DNA of 63,970 bases from an uncultured Candidatus Saccharibacteria bacterium (lineage in GTDB: Bacteria; Patescibacteriota; Saccharimonadia; Saccharimonadales; Saccharimonadaceae): the NCBI GenBank assembly GCA_927910745.1, contig CAKMNX010000022.1, positions 1-63,970 of the forward strand. Direction: 5' to 3'. Of the stretch, positions 18,952 through 28,568 are shown piece by piece; positions within the stretch are counted from its first letter, which is position 1; the number at the start of each line of letters is the position of its first letter. The notes beneath the pieces were generated by a model, which was not told the DNA's origin, did no database searches, and saw nothing but the letters and a program-made list of their open reading frames with translations. The position numbers and the translations under genes were made by a program.

Positions 18952-19851
18952 ATGGCCAATGAGATACTACAGCCAGCCTATACCACGCTATTGCACCAGT
19001 CGATAGAATATTTGGATGAGAGCTTAGGTCAGCCGCAGCTGATTGACAGCCTGGGTGCGCTGGGCGTCTCGACAGCAGCGCTTCAGCAGCGAGCGGCGAT
19101 GCTGACGGTTGCCGATGTCCGCACAGGTGCCATGCAGCGAGAACTCGATGACCATGATGGTGCAGAGCCGCGCCTCTTCCAGCGTGATCACCAGGTGCAA
19201 TCGCTTGATGGTTGGCATCGGCGTGACATCATTCCTCTCGCAATTGTGCCAGAGACGCGTGACGTTTGGACGGATATGACCGACCCTATGCCGCTGCAGC
19301 GGCAGCAGGCTGGCGTAGCGCATGATGCCCCGTGGCGGCTTGGCGCGGCCAAATGGTACTATGCGCCAAGCCGAATTCTTGCCGCACCACACATGTCGGC
19401 CCAGGCGGCACCAGTCAGAATACGTGGCACGTATGCTACTTGCATTGTTGATATGGGGCGGGTTGGACGCACTCCCATGCACGCTCGGCCAAATATTGTG
19501 ATGAACCAGACCAGGCTGCCTCTCCATGATGATAGCGAGAGGGCGCGCATCATCACAGCCGGTGTACTTCTCCACGAGTTAAGTCACGCCGATGACGCCA
19601 TCACCGCTCCTTGTACACCCTGGGGTGAGCCGCCATATACACTGTTCTCTTCTGAACTCAAGGCGTACACGTTACAAGCACGGTTCCTGCGCCAGTATGA
19701 TGTGCCACCGCACCGTGACTTATTGGCTGTGCAGCAGATCGAGACGATCCGGGCACGCATCAACCACCCAGAGCAACCCTTTGACAAAAACTCCACTATC
19801 ATCCAGGCGCTTGGCGCGGCTGGCGTCCTCTGGCGGATGGGGCCACGATGA
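18952..19851 (+). CDS. HExxH-motif protein, putative metallopeptidase (paralogue 1)
   Basis: 299 aa, no signal peptide or membrane helix. HELSH at 208-212 is a zincin-type motif, and SSELKAY places a glutamate (Glu235) 27 residues later, as a third ligand in gluzincins would be. It is clearly related to the protein at 28569-29514: both share HEL(S/T)HAxD, the downstream EL(K/R)xY, IExIRxRIN, and an ending like Q-x-L-x3-G-x3-RMW. The N-terminal halves are dissimilar. A Shine-Dalgarno (AAGGAAG) precedes the ATG. I recognise no named family. Enzyme activity is inferred from the motif only. Confidence 0.7.
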   Translation: MANEILQPAYTTLLHQSIEYLDESLGQPQLIDSLGALGVSTAALQQRAAMLTVADVRTGAMQRELDDHDGAEPRLFQRDHQVQSLDGWHRRDIIPLAIVPETRDVWTDMTDPMPLQRQQAGVAHDAPWRLGAAKWYYAPSRILAAPHMSAQAAPVRIRGTYATCIVDMGRVGRTPMHARPNIVMNQTRLPLHDDSERARIITAGVLLHELSHADDAITAPCTPWGEPPYTLFSSELKAYTLQARFLRQYDVPPHRDLLAVQQIETIRARINHPEQPFDKNSTIIQALGAAGVLWRMGPR

Positions 19852-19858
19852 GTAGAAG

Positions 19859-20293
19859 TTAGCTATTGAGAATAATATAGCGACGCACGGTAAAGATAAT
19901 AACGGTGAGCAAGAATGCAATGCCAATGATGAGAATAGCTAAGCTCACAACATAGAGCCACAGCGGGAGAGGGCGCTTTTTCTCTGGGGCGTCTTGAGCA
20001 TCTTTGTCTTTTTTCTTGTGCCATGGCCGCCAGACTAGCCACCACGCGCCAACACAGGCAGCGATAATGACAATCTCGATAGCTAAGGCATAAAGATCGA
20101 GACCATAGCGGGCGTGATCACCAAAAGGTATCATGCGCGGCGGAGTGGGTGTTTCGCTCCAGAAGTGGTCATCCTTGGGGTCGAAACAGAGCGTGCGCTC
20201 GTGGAGTGGACTAAGCAGCCAGGTGATGGTGTCATCCGTTACATAGCGGAGCCTGTACCGTGGGGTTGGGTCTTTAAGAATAGGCATGCACAT
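19859..20293 (-). CDS. Small two-helix membrane protein
   Basis: 144 aa. The N-terminal ~65 residues are polar; one hydrophobic helix (around IEIVIIAACVGAWWLVW) is followed by a Lys/Asp-rich linker and a second helix (LYVVSLAILIIGIAFLL) near the C terminus. No catalytic motif seen. The start at 20293 is chosen because TACAAT (20308-20303) lies 9 nt upstream; the frame itself extends further. Function unknown. Confidence 0.6.
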   Translation of the reverse strand: MCMPILKDPTPRYRLRYVTDDTITWLLSPLHERTLCFDPKDDHFWSETPTPPRMIPFGDHARYGLDLYALAIEIVIIAACVGAWWLVWRPWHKKKDKDAQDAPEKKRPLPLWLYVVSLAILIIGIAFLLTVIIFTVRRYIILNS

Positions 20294-20344
20294 AATGCTG
20301 TTATTGTATACCATTTTTTGCTGAGAGTGCAAGAAGGTGCTGCT

Positions 20345-21028
20345 CTATTGCACAGCGACGTCTTCCCACTTGCCTCGTGGTAGCTTGCCCAGGCTATAGC
20401 TGCCAAAGTGTGTGCGGTGCAGACGCGTGACGGTGTAGCCCAGGGCGGCGAAGGTGCGGCGGATCTGGCGGTTGCGGCCCTCACTCATGCTAATGTGCCA
20501 CTCGGTGCGGCTATTGGGCCGGAGACGGGTGAGGATGAGCCTGCTCGTGCCATCGGCCAGCTGGATGCCGTAGTCGCTGATCATCTGCTGGTGGAGGGGT
20601 TCGAGTGGGTGGTCGAGCCGGACGCGGTATTCTTTGACCTTAGCAAACTGCGGATGGGTCATGCGGTAAGCAAAGTCGCCGTTGTTGCTGAGCAAGAGCA
20701 GGCCCGAGCTATCGGCATCGAGCCGGCCAACGGGCTTAAGAGCGTGCAACTCTGTTGGTAAAAGGCTATAAATAGTGAGCTGCGACCCCTGTTGTTTGCG
20801 CGAGCAAACGTAGCCGACTGGCTTATTGAGCATGATGGTGTGGTAAGCAACCTGCTTGGGCAGTGGTGCGCCCTTGACCATTACCTGGCTGCCTGGCTGG
20901 AGGCGGGCACCGAGCACAGCCACCTCGCCGTCAACCACGACATCTCCAGCGGCGATCAGGTCGTCTGCTTGGCGGCGCGACAGGCCCAGCACAAGCGCAA
21001 TATGTTTGTTGAGGCGGGTAGTCGACAT
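20345..21028 (-). CDS. RsuA/RluB-family pseudouridine synthase
   Basis: Modifies a uridine in rRNA to pseudouridine. An N-terminal S4 RNA-binding domain (RLNKHIALVLGLSRRQADDLI) precedes the catalytic domain with VGRLDADSSGLLLLSNNGD, where the Asp in RLDADS is the family nucleophile. Ends with the SEGRNRQIRRTFAALG motif. 227 aa, usual length. Whether it acts on 16S (RsuA) or 23S (RluB/RluE/F) rRNA cannot be told. TATAAT (21040-21035) is 6 nt upstream of the ATG. Confidence 0.9.
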   Translation of the reverse strand: MSTTRLNKHIALVLGLSRRQADDLIAAGDVVVDGEVAVLGARLQPGSQVMVKGAPLPKQVAYHTIMLNKPVGYVCSRKQQGSQLTIYSLLPTELHALKPVGRLDADSSGLLLLSNNGDFAYRMTHPQFAKVKEYRVRLDHPLEPLHQQMISDYGIQLADGTSRLILTRLRPNSRTEWHISMSEGRNRQIRRTFAALGYTVTRLHRTHFGSYSLGKLPRGKWEDVAVQ

Positions 21029-21093
21029 GCTTCTATTATATCACTGAGGACGTGCTGGCCGAAGGCTCGGCTCTGTGCCAACAACCCTCTTGG

Positions 21094-21359
21094 CTAATGC
21101 TGATGAGTGTGACGCGACCACAGCCGAGTAACCGCCGAGACAATACGGAAAGCGGCCTTGCCAATAGCACGAATGCGCGTGAAGAGCAGGCTATGCTTGA
21201 CCTCTGGCACAACCAGTGGGCACTCAAGCGATGGATGCTGGCGATATCGGCCTGTAGCGGGTCGCCGCACTGCGCAGCAGGGCCAGTGACGGGGTCATCG
21301 GTAGGTTGTTCATGGAATGGGTAGTTGAATAGTGATCGATCGGGCATAACGGGCTCCAT
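21094..21359 (-). CDS. Possible ~88-aa protein with a frame break
   Basis: A frame from the ATG at 21359 reads MEPVMPDRSLFNYPFHEQ and stays plausible to about 21225. There a different frame gives a well-behaved continuation (ECPLVVPEVKHSLLFTRIRA) ending at a TAG at 21094. A single missing G (TTGGAG read as TTGAG) would fuse the two, the same kind of change as in der and topA. TATACT lies 15 nt upstream. No motif is recognised, so the gene is tentative. Confidence 0.35.
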
Positions 21360-21409
21360 GCATAATGATTACCTAGTATAGCACGTGTGAAGCGATATGG
21401 ATACGCTTT

Positions 21410-22978
21410 TTAGTGCGACCCGGCCGATGGTGCTGCCCGCTCAGTCTCTTCGAAACTGAGGTTGTCGTGGCTATGCTGGATGGCTGGTGCTGGGCGCGCA
21501 GGCATGGCCGCTGGCTGAGGCATTGGCGCGGCATGGTGAGTAGCTGGTGGCCGAGCTGGTGCTACAGTGGTGGCCTGTGTTGGAGCAGGATGCGCTGCAG
21601 CCGTGGGAGCTGGGCGGATGGCATCGTAAAGCGGATGATCGACTGGCGAGACCGATGGATGAGCGGCTGCACTGCCCTGAAGCAACGCCGCGGCTAGTGC
21701 ATCAGACGGGTCTGCAGTAATGGCCTGTGGGCTGTGTGGCGTAATAGCTGCGCTATCAGCAGTAGGATGACCTGGTGAATCCCCGTGATCCTCGTGGTGA
21801 GTAGCTGGTGGCTGCGCTGAGGCTGCTGGTGCTGGATGGCTTGGCGCTGGTGTGTCGTATGTTGTGGTGGTTGGTACTGGTGGTTCGACCGGGGTCGGAG
21901 CCGGAATGGTGTCCATCTGCTCATTAAGGTTGGCCACGGCGTCTGATACGAGCTGGTTTTGGCTTGGCTGGTAGGCGGCTGCATCGGTGTCTATCTCATC
22001 ATCGGTTTGCTGCGTGCTTGTGCGGAGAGCTTCAGCTAACTCGGCTTCGTCGTCGGCTGGAGTGTGGGTGTAGTGAGCAGGCTGGTTCGCCACAATGTGG
22101 TGCTGCACATCTGGAATACCTGATGGCGCTGTGCTATGCGGCGCAATAATATCGTTAATGAGTGGCTGCGTAGCGGGAGCATCGCTGGCTGGCGGTGTGT
22201 GTAGATGTGGAGCTTCTGCTGGGCTTGGTGCGCTATTAGCAGGGGCTGGGTGCTCATCGTGATGCGTGACAATCTCGGCCTCTGGTGCTTCTTCGGCTGG
22301 CGGCAAGGTGAATGGCTGTGGCGTAGTGGGCTCGGCTGGCGGCTGCGGCGCTGTGGGCTGTGAAGTACCATTGGCGGCATCGAGCTCGTCATCTATCAGG
22401 CTGGCATAATCTGGCCTCGGCATAGAAGACTGTAGCGGGTGGATCACTCGCTCACCCAGGCTAGCCGGCCGTGGTGTAGAGAATGGCGCTGTGGGTTGTG
22501 GCAGTGTGGTAGGCTGAGGTTGGATGGCTGGTGGCACGGGCATAGCTGGTGCGCTTGGCTGAGGCTCAGGAGTGGTATGTGCTGCCGGCCGGTGGCTTAC
22601 CCCTGTATCGCCAAGGACGTCGTGTACGGCGCGCACCACATCTTCAATACCGACCTGCGATTTGACGAGGTAGCGGTCTGCTCCCAGTGCCTCGCCGCGC
22701 ATGCGTTGGTCTTGGCTCGAGAGTGCCGTCATGATAATCACCTTGATGCCGCGCGTCTCGGTGGTGCTGCGCAAGATATCGAGCATGTCGAAGCCGCTAA
22801 TCTTGGGCATCATCACATCGCTGATGATGAGCTGCGGACGTTCTTTGATAGCCATGGCGAGTGCTTCTTCCCCATCGCCGGCCGACACGATGTCATACCC
22901 CTCGGCCAACAGGCGTACTCCGTATATTTCGCGCAGGCTTTTGTCGTCTTCGACAAGCAGAATCTTAACCTTTGTCAT
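21410..22978 (-). CDS. Response regulator with a very long Pro/Ala-rich tail
   Basis: 522 aa. Residues 1-125 are a receiver domain: VEDD acidic pocket, phospho-acceptor Asp in ISDVMMPKISG, Thr in IIMTAL and Lys in LVKSQ. The remaining ~400 residues are rich in Pro, Ala, Thr and His and lack a DNA-binding or enzymatic domain; the C terminus ends with a short NLSFEETER segment. Start at 22978 rather than the ATG 21 nt upstream because the conserved domain begins there and TACAAT (22994-22989) precedes it by 10 nt with GAGGG between. The histidine kinase at 23943-26005 is the likely partner and has a similar tail. Confidence 0.85.
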   Translation of the reverse strand: MTKVKILLVEDDKSLREIYGVRLLAEGYDIVSAGDGEEALAMAIKERPQLIISDVMMPKISGFDMLDILRSTTETRGIKVIIMTALSSQDQRMRGEALGADRYLVKSQVGIEDVVRAVHDVLGDTGVSHRPAAHTTPEPQPSAPAMPVPPAIQPQPTTLPQPTAPFSTPRPASLGERVIHPLQSSMPRPDYASLIDDELDAANGTSQPTAPQPPAEPTTPQPFTLPPAEEAPEAEIVTHHDEHPAPANSAPSPAEAPHLHTPPASDAPATQPLINDIIAPHSTAPSGIPDVQHHIVANQPAHYTHTPADDEAELAEALRTSTQQTDDEIDTDAAAYQPSQNQLVSDAVANLNEQMDTIPAPTPVEPPVPTTTTYDTPAPSHPAPAASAQPPATHHEDHGDSPGHPTADSAAITPHSPQAITADPSDALAAALLQGSAAAHPSVSPVDHPLYDAIRPAPTAAAHPAPTQATTVAPARPPATHHAAPMPQPAAMPARPAPAIQHSHDNLSFEETERAAPSAGSH

Positions 22979-22994
22979 ATCACCCTCTATTGTA

Positions 22995-23284
22995 CGCAAT
23001 TGTCGGCAAAAATACCATAGTGCTTGTGGTTTTTTTGAGAGGAATTAATATAAAGTGCTGCTCTGCTGATGGGTCTGGCGCACGGTTGGCTTTGCGCGAA
23101 GAGATTGACAGAGCGCTGGTAGCAATTTGAAAGGGGCGCACGTATACCGGAAATTGCAAAACATCCCCTGCTTTTTGCAGCGACCCCACTGCACAAGAGG
23201 ACGTCTGAAAGCTCGCAACGTAAGCAGATATTCTATACACACTGGCTAGTGTATGTTTGCCTGGCAGCACTACTGGGGCAGCTA
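22995..23284. other. Intergenic stretch without a recognised feature
   Basis: About 290 bases between the response-regulator promoter and the promoter of the next plus-strand gene. No convincing frame, tRNA or strong hairpin seen. Confidence 0.4.
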
Positions 23285-23313
23285 TTGACTATAAATCAAT
23301 CCTGTGGTATCAT
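23285..23313 (+). promoter_or_regulatory. Promoter of small membrane protein gene
   Basis: TTGACT (23285-23290), 17 bp, TATCAT (23308-23313). Confidence 0.6.
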
Positions 23314-23334
23314 ACTACTCCCTAACAGAGGAAT

Positions 23335-23783
23335 ATGAATATGACAACAACACAAAAAATGCGACACGCTGGGCGCGACACAAAAGTGAGAAGCCAAGCT
23401 GGGTCACGCGTTTTGCAGAAAAATTACAATCGCCCGAGCGATCCTCGCGGCGTGAGAAAGTTGCGCGAGCATTGGGGATGCTGGCCACCATTGGTGCGAC
23501 TCTCACAGTCGCAACAGGCATTAGTGTTTATCGCGATAGTGGCAGTATAGAGCCGGTGGGTAACCTGCTTAATCCAGTTGCGGAGCACGTGCTGACGACG
23601 GATGAGGACATTGCTACTGCCGATGGGCTCTCAAACATCATTGCGCTCGAAGACCGCCGGGCGGAAGAGACGAGAATGCATTACGTGGCGCGTGGTACGG
23701 AAGCGCTGGCCCTTAGCTCTATTACGCTATGTCTGCTCAATGAGCAAGCGCACAGATCTTCACGCAAGAAGGCTCAGCCATAA
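23335..23783 (+). CDS. Hypothetical membrane protein, frame interrupted near the start
   Basis: The body of the gene (ATRWARHKSEKPSWVTRF onward) encodes a basic N terminus, a hydrophobic helix (ALGMLATIGATLTVATGI) and a second weak helix near the C terminus. That frame has no proper start downstream of the promoter. The ATG at 23335 has AGAGGA just upstream but is in another frame; one more A in the A6 run (23354-23359) joins the two as MNMTTTQKNATRWARH. I therefore annotate from 23335. About 149 aa. No family recognised. Confidence 0.55.
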
Positions 23784-23942
23784 ATGTGTGATGGACAAGA
23801 GTTTTATCATCAGTATTTGGTAGGGCTCACTCCTCTTCTCGCTTTTTGCCGCAGGAGAGGCACTGGCGCACGTTGTAGTATCAACAGAGGTCGGTATCGT
23901 GGATATATCGGCCTCTGTAGCTTATTGTCAGCGAGATAGGAG

Positions 23943-26005
23943 CTACCGCACTGCCCGTGGTGGCGCAGCAGAGCGCGGTGCAGTGAGGACATCGCGGACA
24001 CGAGTGGGGCTACGCCGAGGCTGACTGGTGGCAATGATATGCGCCGTGGGCGACGTGCTTGGCGCAGATGGTGGTGTGGCGCTTGAGGGAGTGGAAGAAA
24101 CAGCATGGGCAACGGTAACAGTGGTAGATTGGACGTTTTTTGCTGCGGGTGGCGCAGCTGTATGGCTGCTCTTTTGGGCTGAGCGCTGGGCGCGAGTAGC
24201 TGGGCTTGGCTGTGGCAAAAATCCTTGGCTCTGGAGTGCGGCCGTGGCAAAAGTTGGCACTGGGCGAGGCGGAGCTGCCTTGGCGGCTTGTGCTGCTGCC
24301 TTGGCTTTGGCAGCGAGGGCGGTTTGAGCATCGTGCTCGCTCAGGCGTGGGAGCTCAAGGAAGAAGGTACTTCCCTGCCGGTACGCACTCTCCACCCACA
24401 AGCGGCCACCCATCACCTCTGTGAGGCGGCGACTGAGGTAGAGCCCCAGGCCAGTACCGCCAATCTCGCGCGTGTCCGAATTATCCACCCGGTAGAACTT
24501 TTGGAAGAGGTGCGACTGATCTTCTACTGGTATGCCAATGCCAGTATCGGCAATGGCGATCGTCACGCGCCCACTACCACCAGTCACATCCACCGTTACA
24601 CGCCCGCTGGGGGTGTACTTGATGGCATTCTCCACCAGATTATCAAGCACCTCACGCAGTTGGTCTGGGTCGACAGAGACATAAAAGGCAGGGCTAAGCG
24701 TCCGGCTCGTAAAGGTAGCGCTGTGCTCACCGCCAGGTGTGCCAGGGCGTGGCTTGAAGATAAGTTGGAGCTTTTTGTCCTCGGCCTTGTGGCGCAGCCC
24801 CTCCACGATGTCGCTAGTAAAGGGGATGAGGTCGATCGCTTCAGGATTGCTCTGTAAGCGGCCATCGTCGGCTTTGCTCACGTCCAGCAGGTCTTGGAAG
24901 AGCCGGCCGAGGTGCTCAGCCGAACGGTGGGCTTTGGTAATGAAGTCGCGGGCACGCTGGTCGATAGTGGCGGTGGCGGGGTTCAGGGTGAGGCCAAGGT
25001 AGCCCTCAATTGACGCTACAGGGGTACGCATCTCGTGGCTGGCGGTGCTAATGAATTCGGCTTTTTGGCGTTCCTCGGCCTTTTCCTTTGTCACATCACG
25101 AAAGACAACGATAACCCCACTGCCCGGCTCGCTGCTCACAGGCGAAATAACGAGCGAGATGATCGGCGTCTTGCCAGAGCTCGTCACGAGGCGTAGGCGG
25201 TCGGTGGTGAGGGGCTGGTTGTCCGCCAGGACAGCGGCGATAGGGTCGGTATCATTGGTGATGGGGTCATTCTTGGCGTCGATAAGCTTGAGGACGGATT
25301 GGTAGCTGAGGCCCAGAGCATCTTCGTCACCCCAGCCCACAAGACGTTGGGCTGCTGGATTGATGAGCTCTATCATCCCGTCTGCATCGAGCGCCATCAC
25401 ACCATCACCAATTGCATTGAGCACGATATCCGACTTGCCTGCTACCTGGCTTAGTGTGGCGGCAAGCTCGCGGTACGAGGTGGTGCGGGCCTCGGCAGCG
25501 CGATCATCCGGCCCCCAGAGCAAGCACCCTACCAAAATGGGCAGCTCGCCGTCAGCATGGCACTGGGGATCATCGTGCTTGTAATATGCCCCGCTAGCAC
25601 TCCCCAGCTGAGGTAGGCATTGACTAGTAGCAAGACGAGCGCTAGCCCTACCCAGCCAAAAAACATTGCAAAAACCGCTACTAAGAGCCAGGCTGCAATG
25701 AAGGGTGAGCTCAGTCCACCAGTGCCAATAATGAGCGCGCCTGTCGTAGCAATGGCGCAGAGATACACCACCAGACTCGCCTGCCCAAGCCGCTGCTGCG
25801 GTGGCCAGACGTGAAGCACCGCTGCCACAACCCCTGTTATACCAGCCAATATGACGGCAATGAGCGGTATGTCAAGCACGAGGTTGTATTGATCCACCCC
25901 GCCAAAGTGCCGCCATGCCCACAGCGCCACGATGATGACGGCATAGAGCATACTTGCCTCGCACAAGCGCCGGTGCCAAAACCGGCTGATTTGTTGCACC
26001 CCCAT
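23943..26005 (-). CDS. Membrane histidine kinase with PAS domain, frame interrupted
   Basis: N-terminal ~150 residues hold five to six hydrophobic helices; then a PAS domain (VMALDADGMIELINPAA), HisKA (STASHEMRTPVASIEGY, His is the phosphoacceptor) and HATPase (ENAIKYTP, IADTGIGIP, GTGLGLYLS). A ~120-residue Ala/Pro/Ser tail ends the protein. The membrane part (25529-26005) and the cytoplasmic part (23943-25535) are in different frames; one missing base at about 25540 (AGCCTG read as AGCTG) joins them as TASLPILVGCLLWGPDD. TATAAT at 26038-26033 and a Shine-Dalgarno AGGGGG precede the ATG. Probable partner: the response regulator at 21410-22978. Confidence 0.88.
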
Positions 26006-26183
26006 TGGTTATCCCCCTTATGCTTTGTGTGTATTATAGCGGATTGCTTGGGTGATAGCAATGGAGTGCTGGACGAGATAGCCACGCTCGCTGTCAGCCG
26101 CTTCTTATGAGCCTAGTAGTAATTTATTCGCCCATTTTTCTCCACAATGTGCTACAATAGTGCCAGAAAACAAAGGAGGCCAT

Positions 26184-26453
26184 ATGGCAAAAAAATCAGC
26201 CAAAGCAGCGGCCAAAGCAGCCGCGCCAGCAACAACTACCACAAAAACAAAGGTCACAGTATCGACAACCCGCAAAAAGACGCCCAAGCAAATGCTCGAC
26301 ATCCTGCTCATTGCAGCCTGCCTGGTGCTCAGCGTTATCGTAGTGGTACTGAGTATCTCGCACAGCATCGACCCGCACACTGCTATCGTTATGCTCAGCA
26401 TTGGTCTGGCCTGCCTCAGTGCCTATGTGCTTAACCACGCAGCCAGCCGGTAA
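26184..26453 (+). CDS. Small membrane protein with two helices
   Basis: 89 aa. The first ~40 residues are Lys/Ala/Thr rich, followed by two hydrophobic helices (MLDILLIAACLVLSVIVVVL and TAIVMLSIGLACLSAYVL) with a short loop. AAGGAGG lies 5 nt before the ATG, one of the strongest ribosome binding sites here, and TACAAT about 30 nt upstream gives a short leader. A terminator follows at 26474. It is monocistronic; no motif suggests a function. Confidence 0.75.
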   Translation: MAKKSAKAAAKAAAPATTTTKTKVTVSTTRKKTPKQMLDILLIAACLVLSVIVVVLSISHSIDPHTAIVMLSIGLACLSAYVLNHAASR

Positions 26454-26473
26454 AACCCTGCTCTACTACTCTG

Positions 26474-26505
26474 AATAACCCGCTCGCAGTGGCGGGTTAT
26501 TTTGC
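26474..26505. terminator. Intrinsic terminator between convergent genes
   Basis: AATAACCCGC / GCGGGTTATT perfect 10-bp stem followed by TTTGC; serves the small membrane protein and possibly the opposing gene. Confidence 0.8.
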
Positions 26506-26567
26506 TATAAAGCTGCGACTATACAGAGGAAATGGGTGCGCTGTGTGCCAAGACCTAAGGCGCAGTG

Positions 26568-28055
26568 CTACTTGCCTGGCACATACACCACAAGCGTGCC
26601 GTCCTTGCCGGTGCTAGCGATGAGATTGCTACGAATAGTGAGGCTGCGCATATCGGTCCCTTTGATGGTGAGGAGGGCTGTACCATCGGCGACTTTGACG
26701 ATCTTGAGGCCTTTACTGCCGCTGGCTTGGATGCCGGCGGAGTGGAGATTACTGGTGAGGAGGAGTGAGCCATCCAAGCTGGCGGAGACGATATTACCGC
26801 CGTCAGCCAGGGTGAGTGTGCCACCGCTGGTGCGGCCGTAGGTGGCCTGGCTCAGGGCAAAGTCTTGCGTGTTTTGGCTGGCAATACGCAGGAACTCTCT
26901 ACCCTGCCCATCCACAACGACGCGTGGCATATCTGTAGTGAGAGCTTCTCTGGGGTACGTTGGCACAGTAGTGCCGGCGGGGTTGGTGAAGGAGCTGGCG
27001 GCTGGGCTGAGCTTGTACGCGCTATTGACAGTGCTGCGGCCGCGTGGTTTACCGTCAATGCCATAGCTCTCGAAGGTCTCTTGGCCGCTGGATTGGATGG
27101 TATTACTGCCAGCACTGCCCTCCAGCCAGCCATCGCTTGCCAAGGTGACGTTGCTGGAGCTAGCTGTGCGCTGCACTTCGCGCGTGCCGCTGGCGATATC
27201 ATACACGGTGATGGTGGTCGTCGATTGGTCCGCGGTGGTCGCCTGGCGCTCATTTGTGATGACGACACCAGTGGTGGTGCGTGAGGTAGCACGCTTGCTG
27301 GGTGACTTCTGGGGTGGCTTAGCGCCATGGTCTTTCTCGGCATTGCGGCGGCAGAGAAGCTTGCTACCGCCCGCTATCGTGCAGGTGGCGTTGGGGTTCT
27401 GAAAATCGCCACTGGTGATGGGGCGCAGGCTCCCTGCGGCGGCGTAGAAGGTGGCAGTAGCGCTCTCGCCAATAATGTCTTGCTGTTGGCTATCTGTGCC
27501 GTAATATGTAAGCGTGCTCGGCTGGGTAGCTACAGGGGTAGTATAGAGAACCTTGGCGGTAGCAAGCTCTACCGCTGTAATGACCGAGCGCCCCCGCTGT
27601 TGGCTGGCGCAATATACCACCCCACGCGGCGTCACACTGCTACAGGTACTGGCTGGCCAAGCAGTGACTGCCTGCTTGCGCCCAGTATCCCAAATCCGGA
27701 GCACTGGTGCGGTATCCTGCGCACCCTGCCCTGCAATGGCAAGCCGCGAATGGTCGGCTGTGCCACCCAAGAAGCTCAAGCCACCCTGCCCTGCCGCAAA
27801 TCGCACTGCGCGCTGGCCTGCTCCATAACCATTAGCCAGAAACATATCGGTGCGCGATGGCGTGGCCAACACTGCCGCTGCTTGCATGCGCTGCGGCGCG
27901 GAGAGAAGAGTCACCGCTGCAGCAATGGCCGAGAGCACCACAGTGATGGCCGCCGCAAGCATCACCCACAGCATGAGTGTGCTATGCCGCCGCTTGGCGG
28001 GGCGTTGTGGCGGGTGCTCCTCCAGCACAGATGTCGGAACAGGTGAAATATCCAT
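26568..28055 (-). CDS. Membrane-anchored beta-propeller-like protein
   Basis: 495 aa. A polar N-terminal tail, one membrane helix (MLWVMLAAAITVVLSAIAA) and a large extracytoplasmic part of repeating beta-strand blocks, for example TADHSRLAIAG, VLRIWDTG, ITVYDIASG and GKDGTLVVYV, which read like WD40/PQQ-type blades. The middle has a Lys/Ser/Thr-rich insert. The start at 28055 is selected because the helix follows at a normal distance; the frame is open further upstream. A perfect palindrome sits at the transcription start (28074-28087). Role unknown; likely surface exposed. Confidence 0.7.
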   Translation of the reverse strand: MDISPVPTSVLEEHPPQRPAKRRHSTLMLWVMLAAAITVVLSAIAAAVTLLSAPQRMQAAAVLATPSRTDMFLANGYGAGQRAVRFAAGQGGLSFLGGTADHSRLAIAGQGAQDTAPVLRIWDTGRKQAVTAWPASTCSSVTPRGVVYCASQQRGRSVITAVELATAKVLYTTPVATQPSTLTYYGTDSQQQDIIGESATATFYAAAGSLRPITSGDFQNPNATCTIAGGSKLLCRRNAEKDHGAKPPQKSPSKRATSRTTTGVVITNERQATTADQSTTTITVYDIASGTREVQRTASSSNVTLASDGWLEGSAGSNTIQSSGQETFESYGIDGKPRGRSTVNSAYKLSPAASSFTNPAGTTVPTYPREALTTDMPRVVVDGQGREFLRIASQNTQDFALSQATYGRTSGGTLTLADGGNIVSASLDGSLLLTSNLHSAGIQASGSKGLKIVKVADGTALLTIKGTDMRSLTIRSNLIASTGKDGTLVVYVPGK

Positions 28056-28073
28056 GGGTAGCTTCGTTGTATT

Positions 28074-28097
28074 ACACAATATTGTGTCATTAGTATA
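28074..28097 (-). promoter_or_regulatory. Palindromic operator over a transcription start
   Basis: TATACT (28097-28092) is followed 4 nt later by the perfect palindrome ACACAATATTGTGT (28087-28074), which would cover the start point of the propeller gene. A repressor site is a reasonable reading. Confidence 0.5.
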
Positions 28098-28158
28098 GCA
28101 GATATCGCTGCAGCCGGAGCAGGATTTTGGGCGGCAGGATAATGAAGGAGTATTGTAG

Positions 28159-28187
28159 TGGACAAACCAGCGACTTTTTCGTATAAT
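28159..28187 (+). promoter_or_regulatory. Promoter of tRNA-Glu
   Basis: TGGACA (28159-28164), 17 bp, TATAAT (28182-28187). Confidence 0.75.
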
Positions 28188-28217
28188 GGCACACAGCACT
28201 GCTATGTGCACTTGCAC

Positions 28218-28292
28218 GGCCTCATCGTCTAACGGTTAGGACACCAGGTTTTCATCCTGGCAATCCGGGTTCGATTCCCGGTGAGGTCACCA
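28218..28292 (+). tRNA. tRNA-Glu (anticodon TTC), CCA encoded
   Basis: Acceptor GGCCTCA pairs with TGAGGTC; anticodon arm CCAGG-TTTTCAT-CCTGG shows TTC; T arm CCGGG-TTCGATT-CCCGG. The discriminator A and genomic CCA end the gene at 28292. It is a separate unit with its own promoter and terminator. Confidence 0.97.
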
Positions 28293-28310
28293 GTATGGCT
28301 ACATTACGAT

Positions 28311-28335
28311 ACCTTGCCTCGGCGAGGTGTTTTTA
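28311..28335 (+). terminator. Terminator of tRNA-Glu
   Basis: ACCTTGC / GCGAGGT 7-bp stem (one G-T pair) with CTCG loop, then GTTTTTATTT. Confidence 0.8.
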
Positions 28336-28556
28336 TTTGCGGTATTATTTTGAGATATATAGCATGAGCTAAAGCTTCAAAACTTCACCACTGTATATAA
28401 CGGACTGACCAAATAAGAAATATGGATGTAGTGGCATATTGGCAAATATTCGCTATATCACTCTCGGCCGGAGTATACTCGCTGTGATGGGCTTGCCATG
28501 TGAGGGGGAGTTATCCCAATACGCTTGTTCGCTATTGCGTTCTACACAAAATGTAG

Positions 28557-28562
28557 TATAAT
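28557..28562 (+). promoter_or_regulatory. -10 box of HExxH paralogue 2 (leaderless)
   Basis: TATAAT, with ATG 6 nt downstream at 28569. Confidence 0.6.
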
Positions 28563-28568
28563 CACCAC

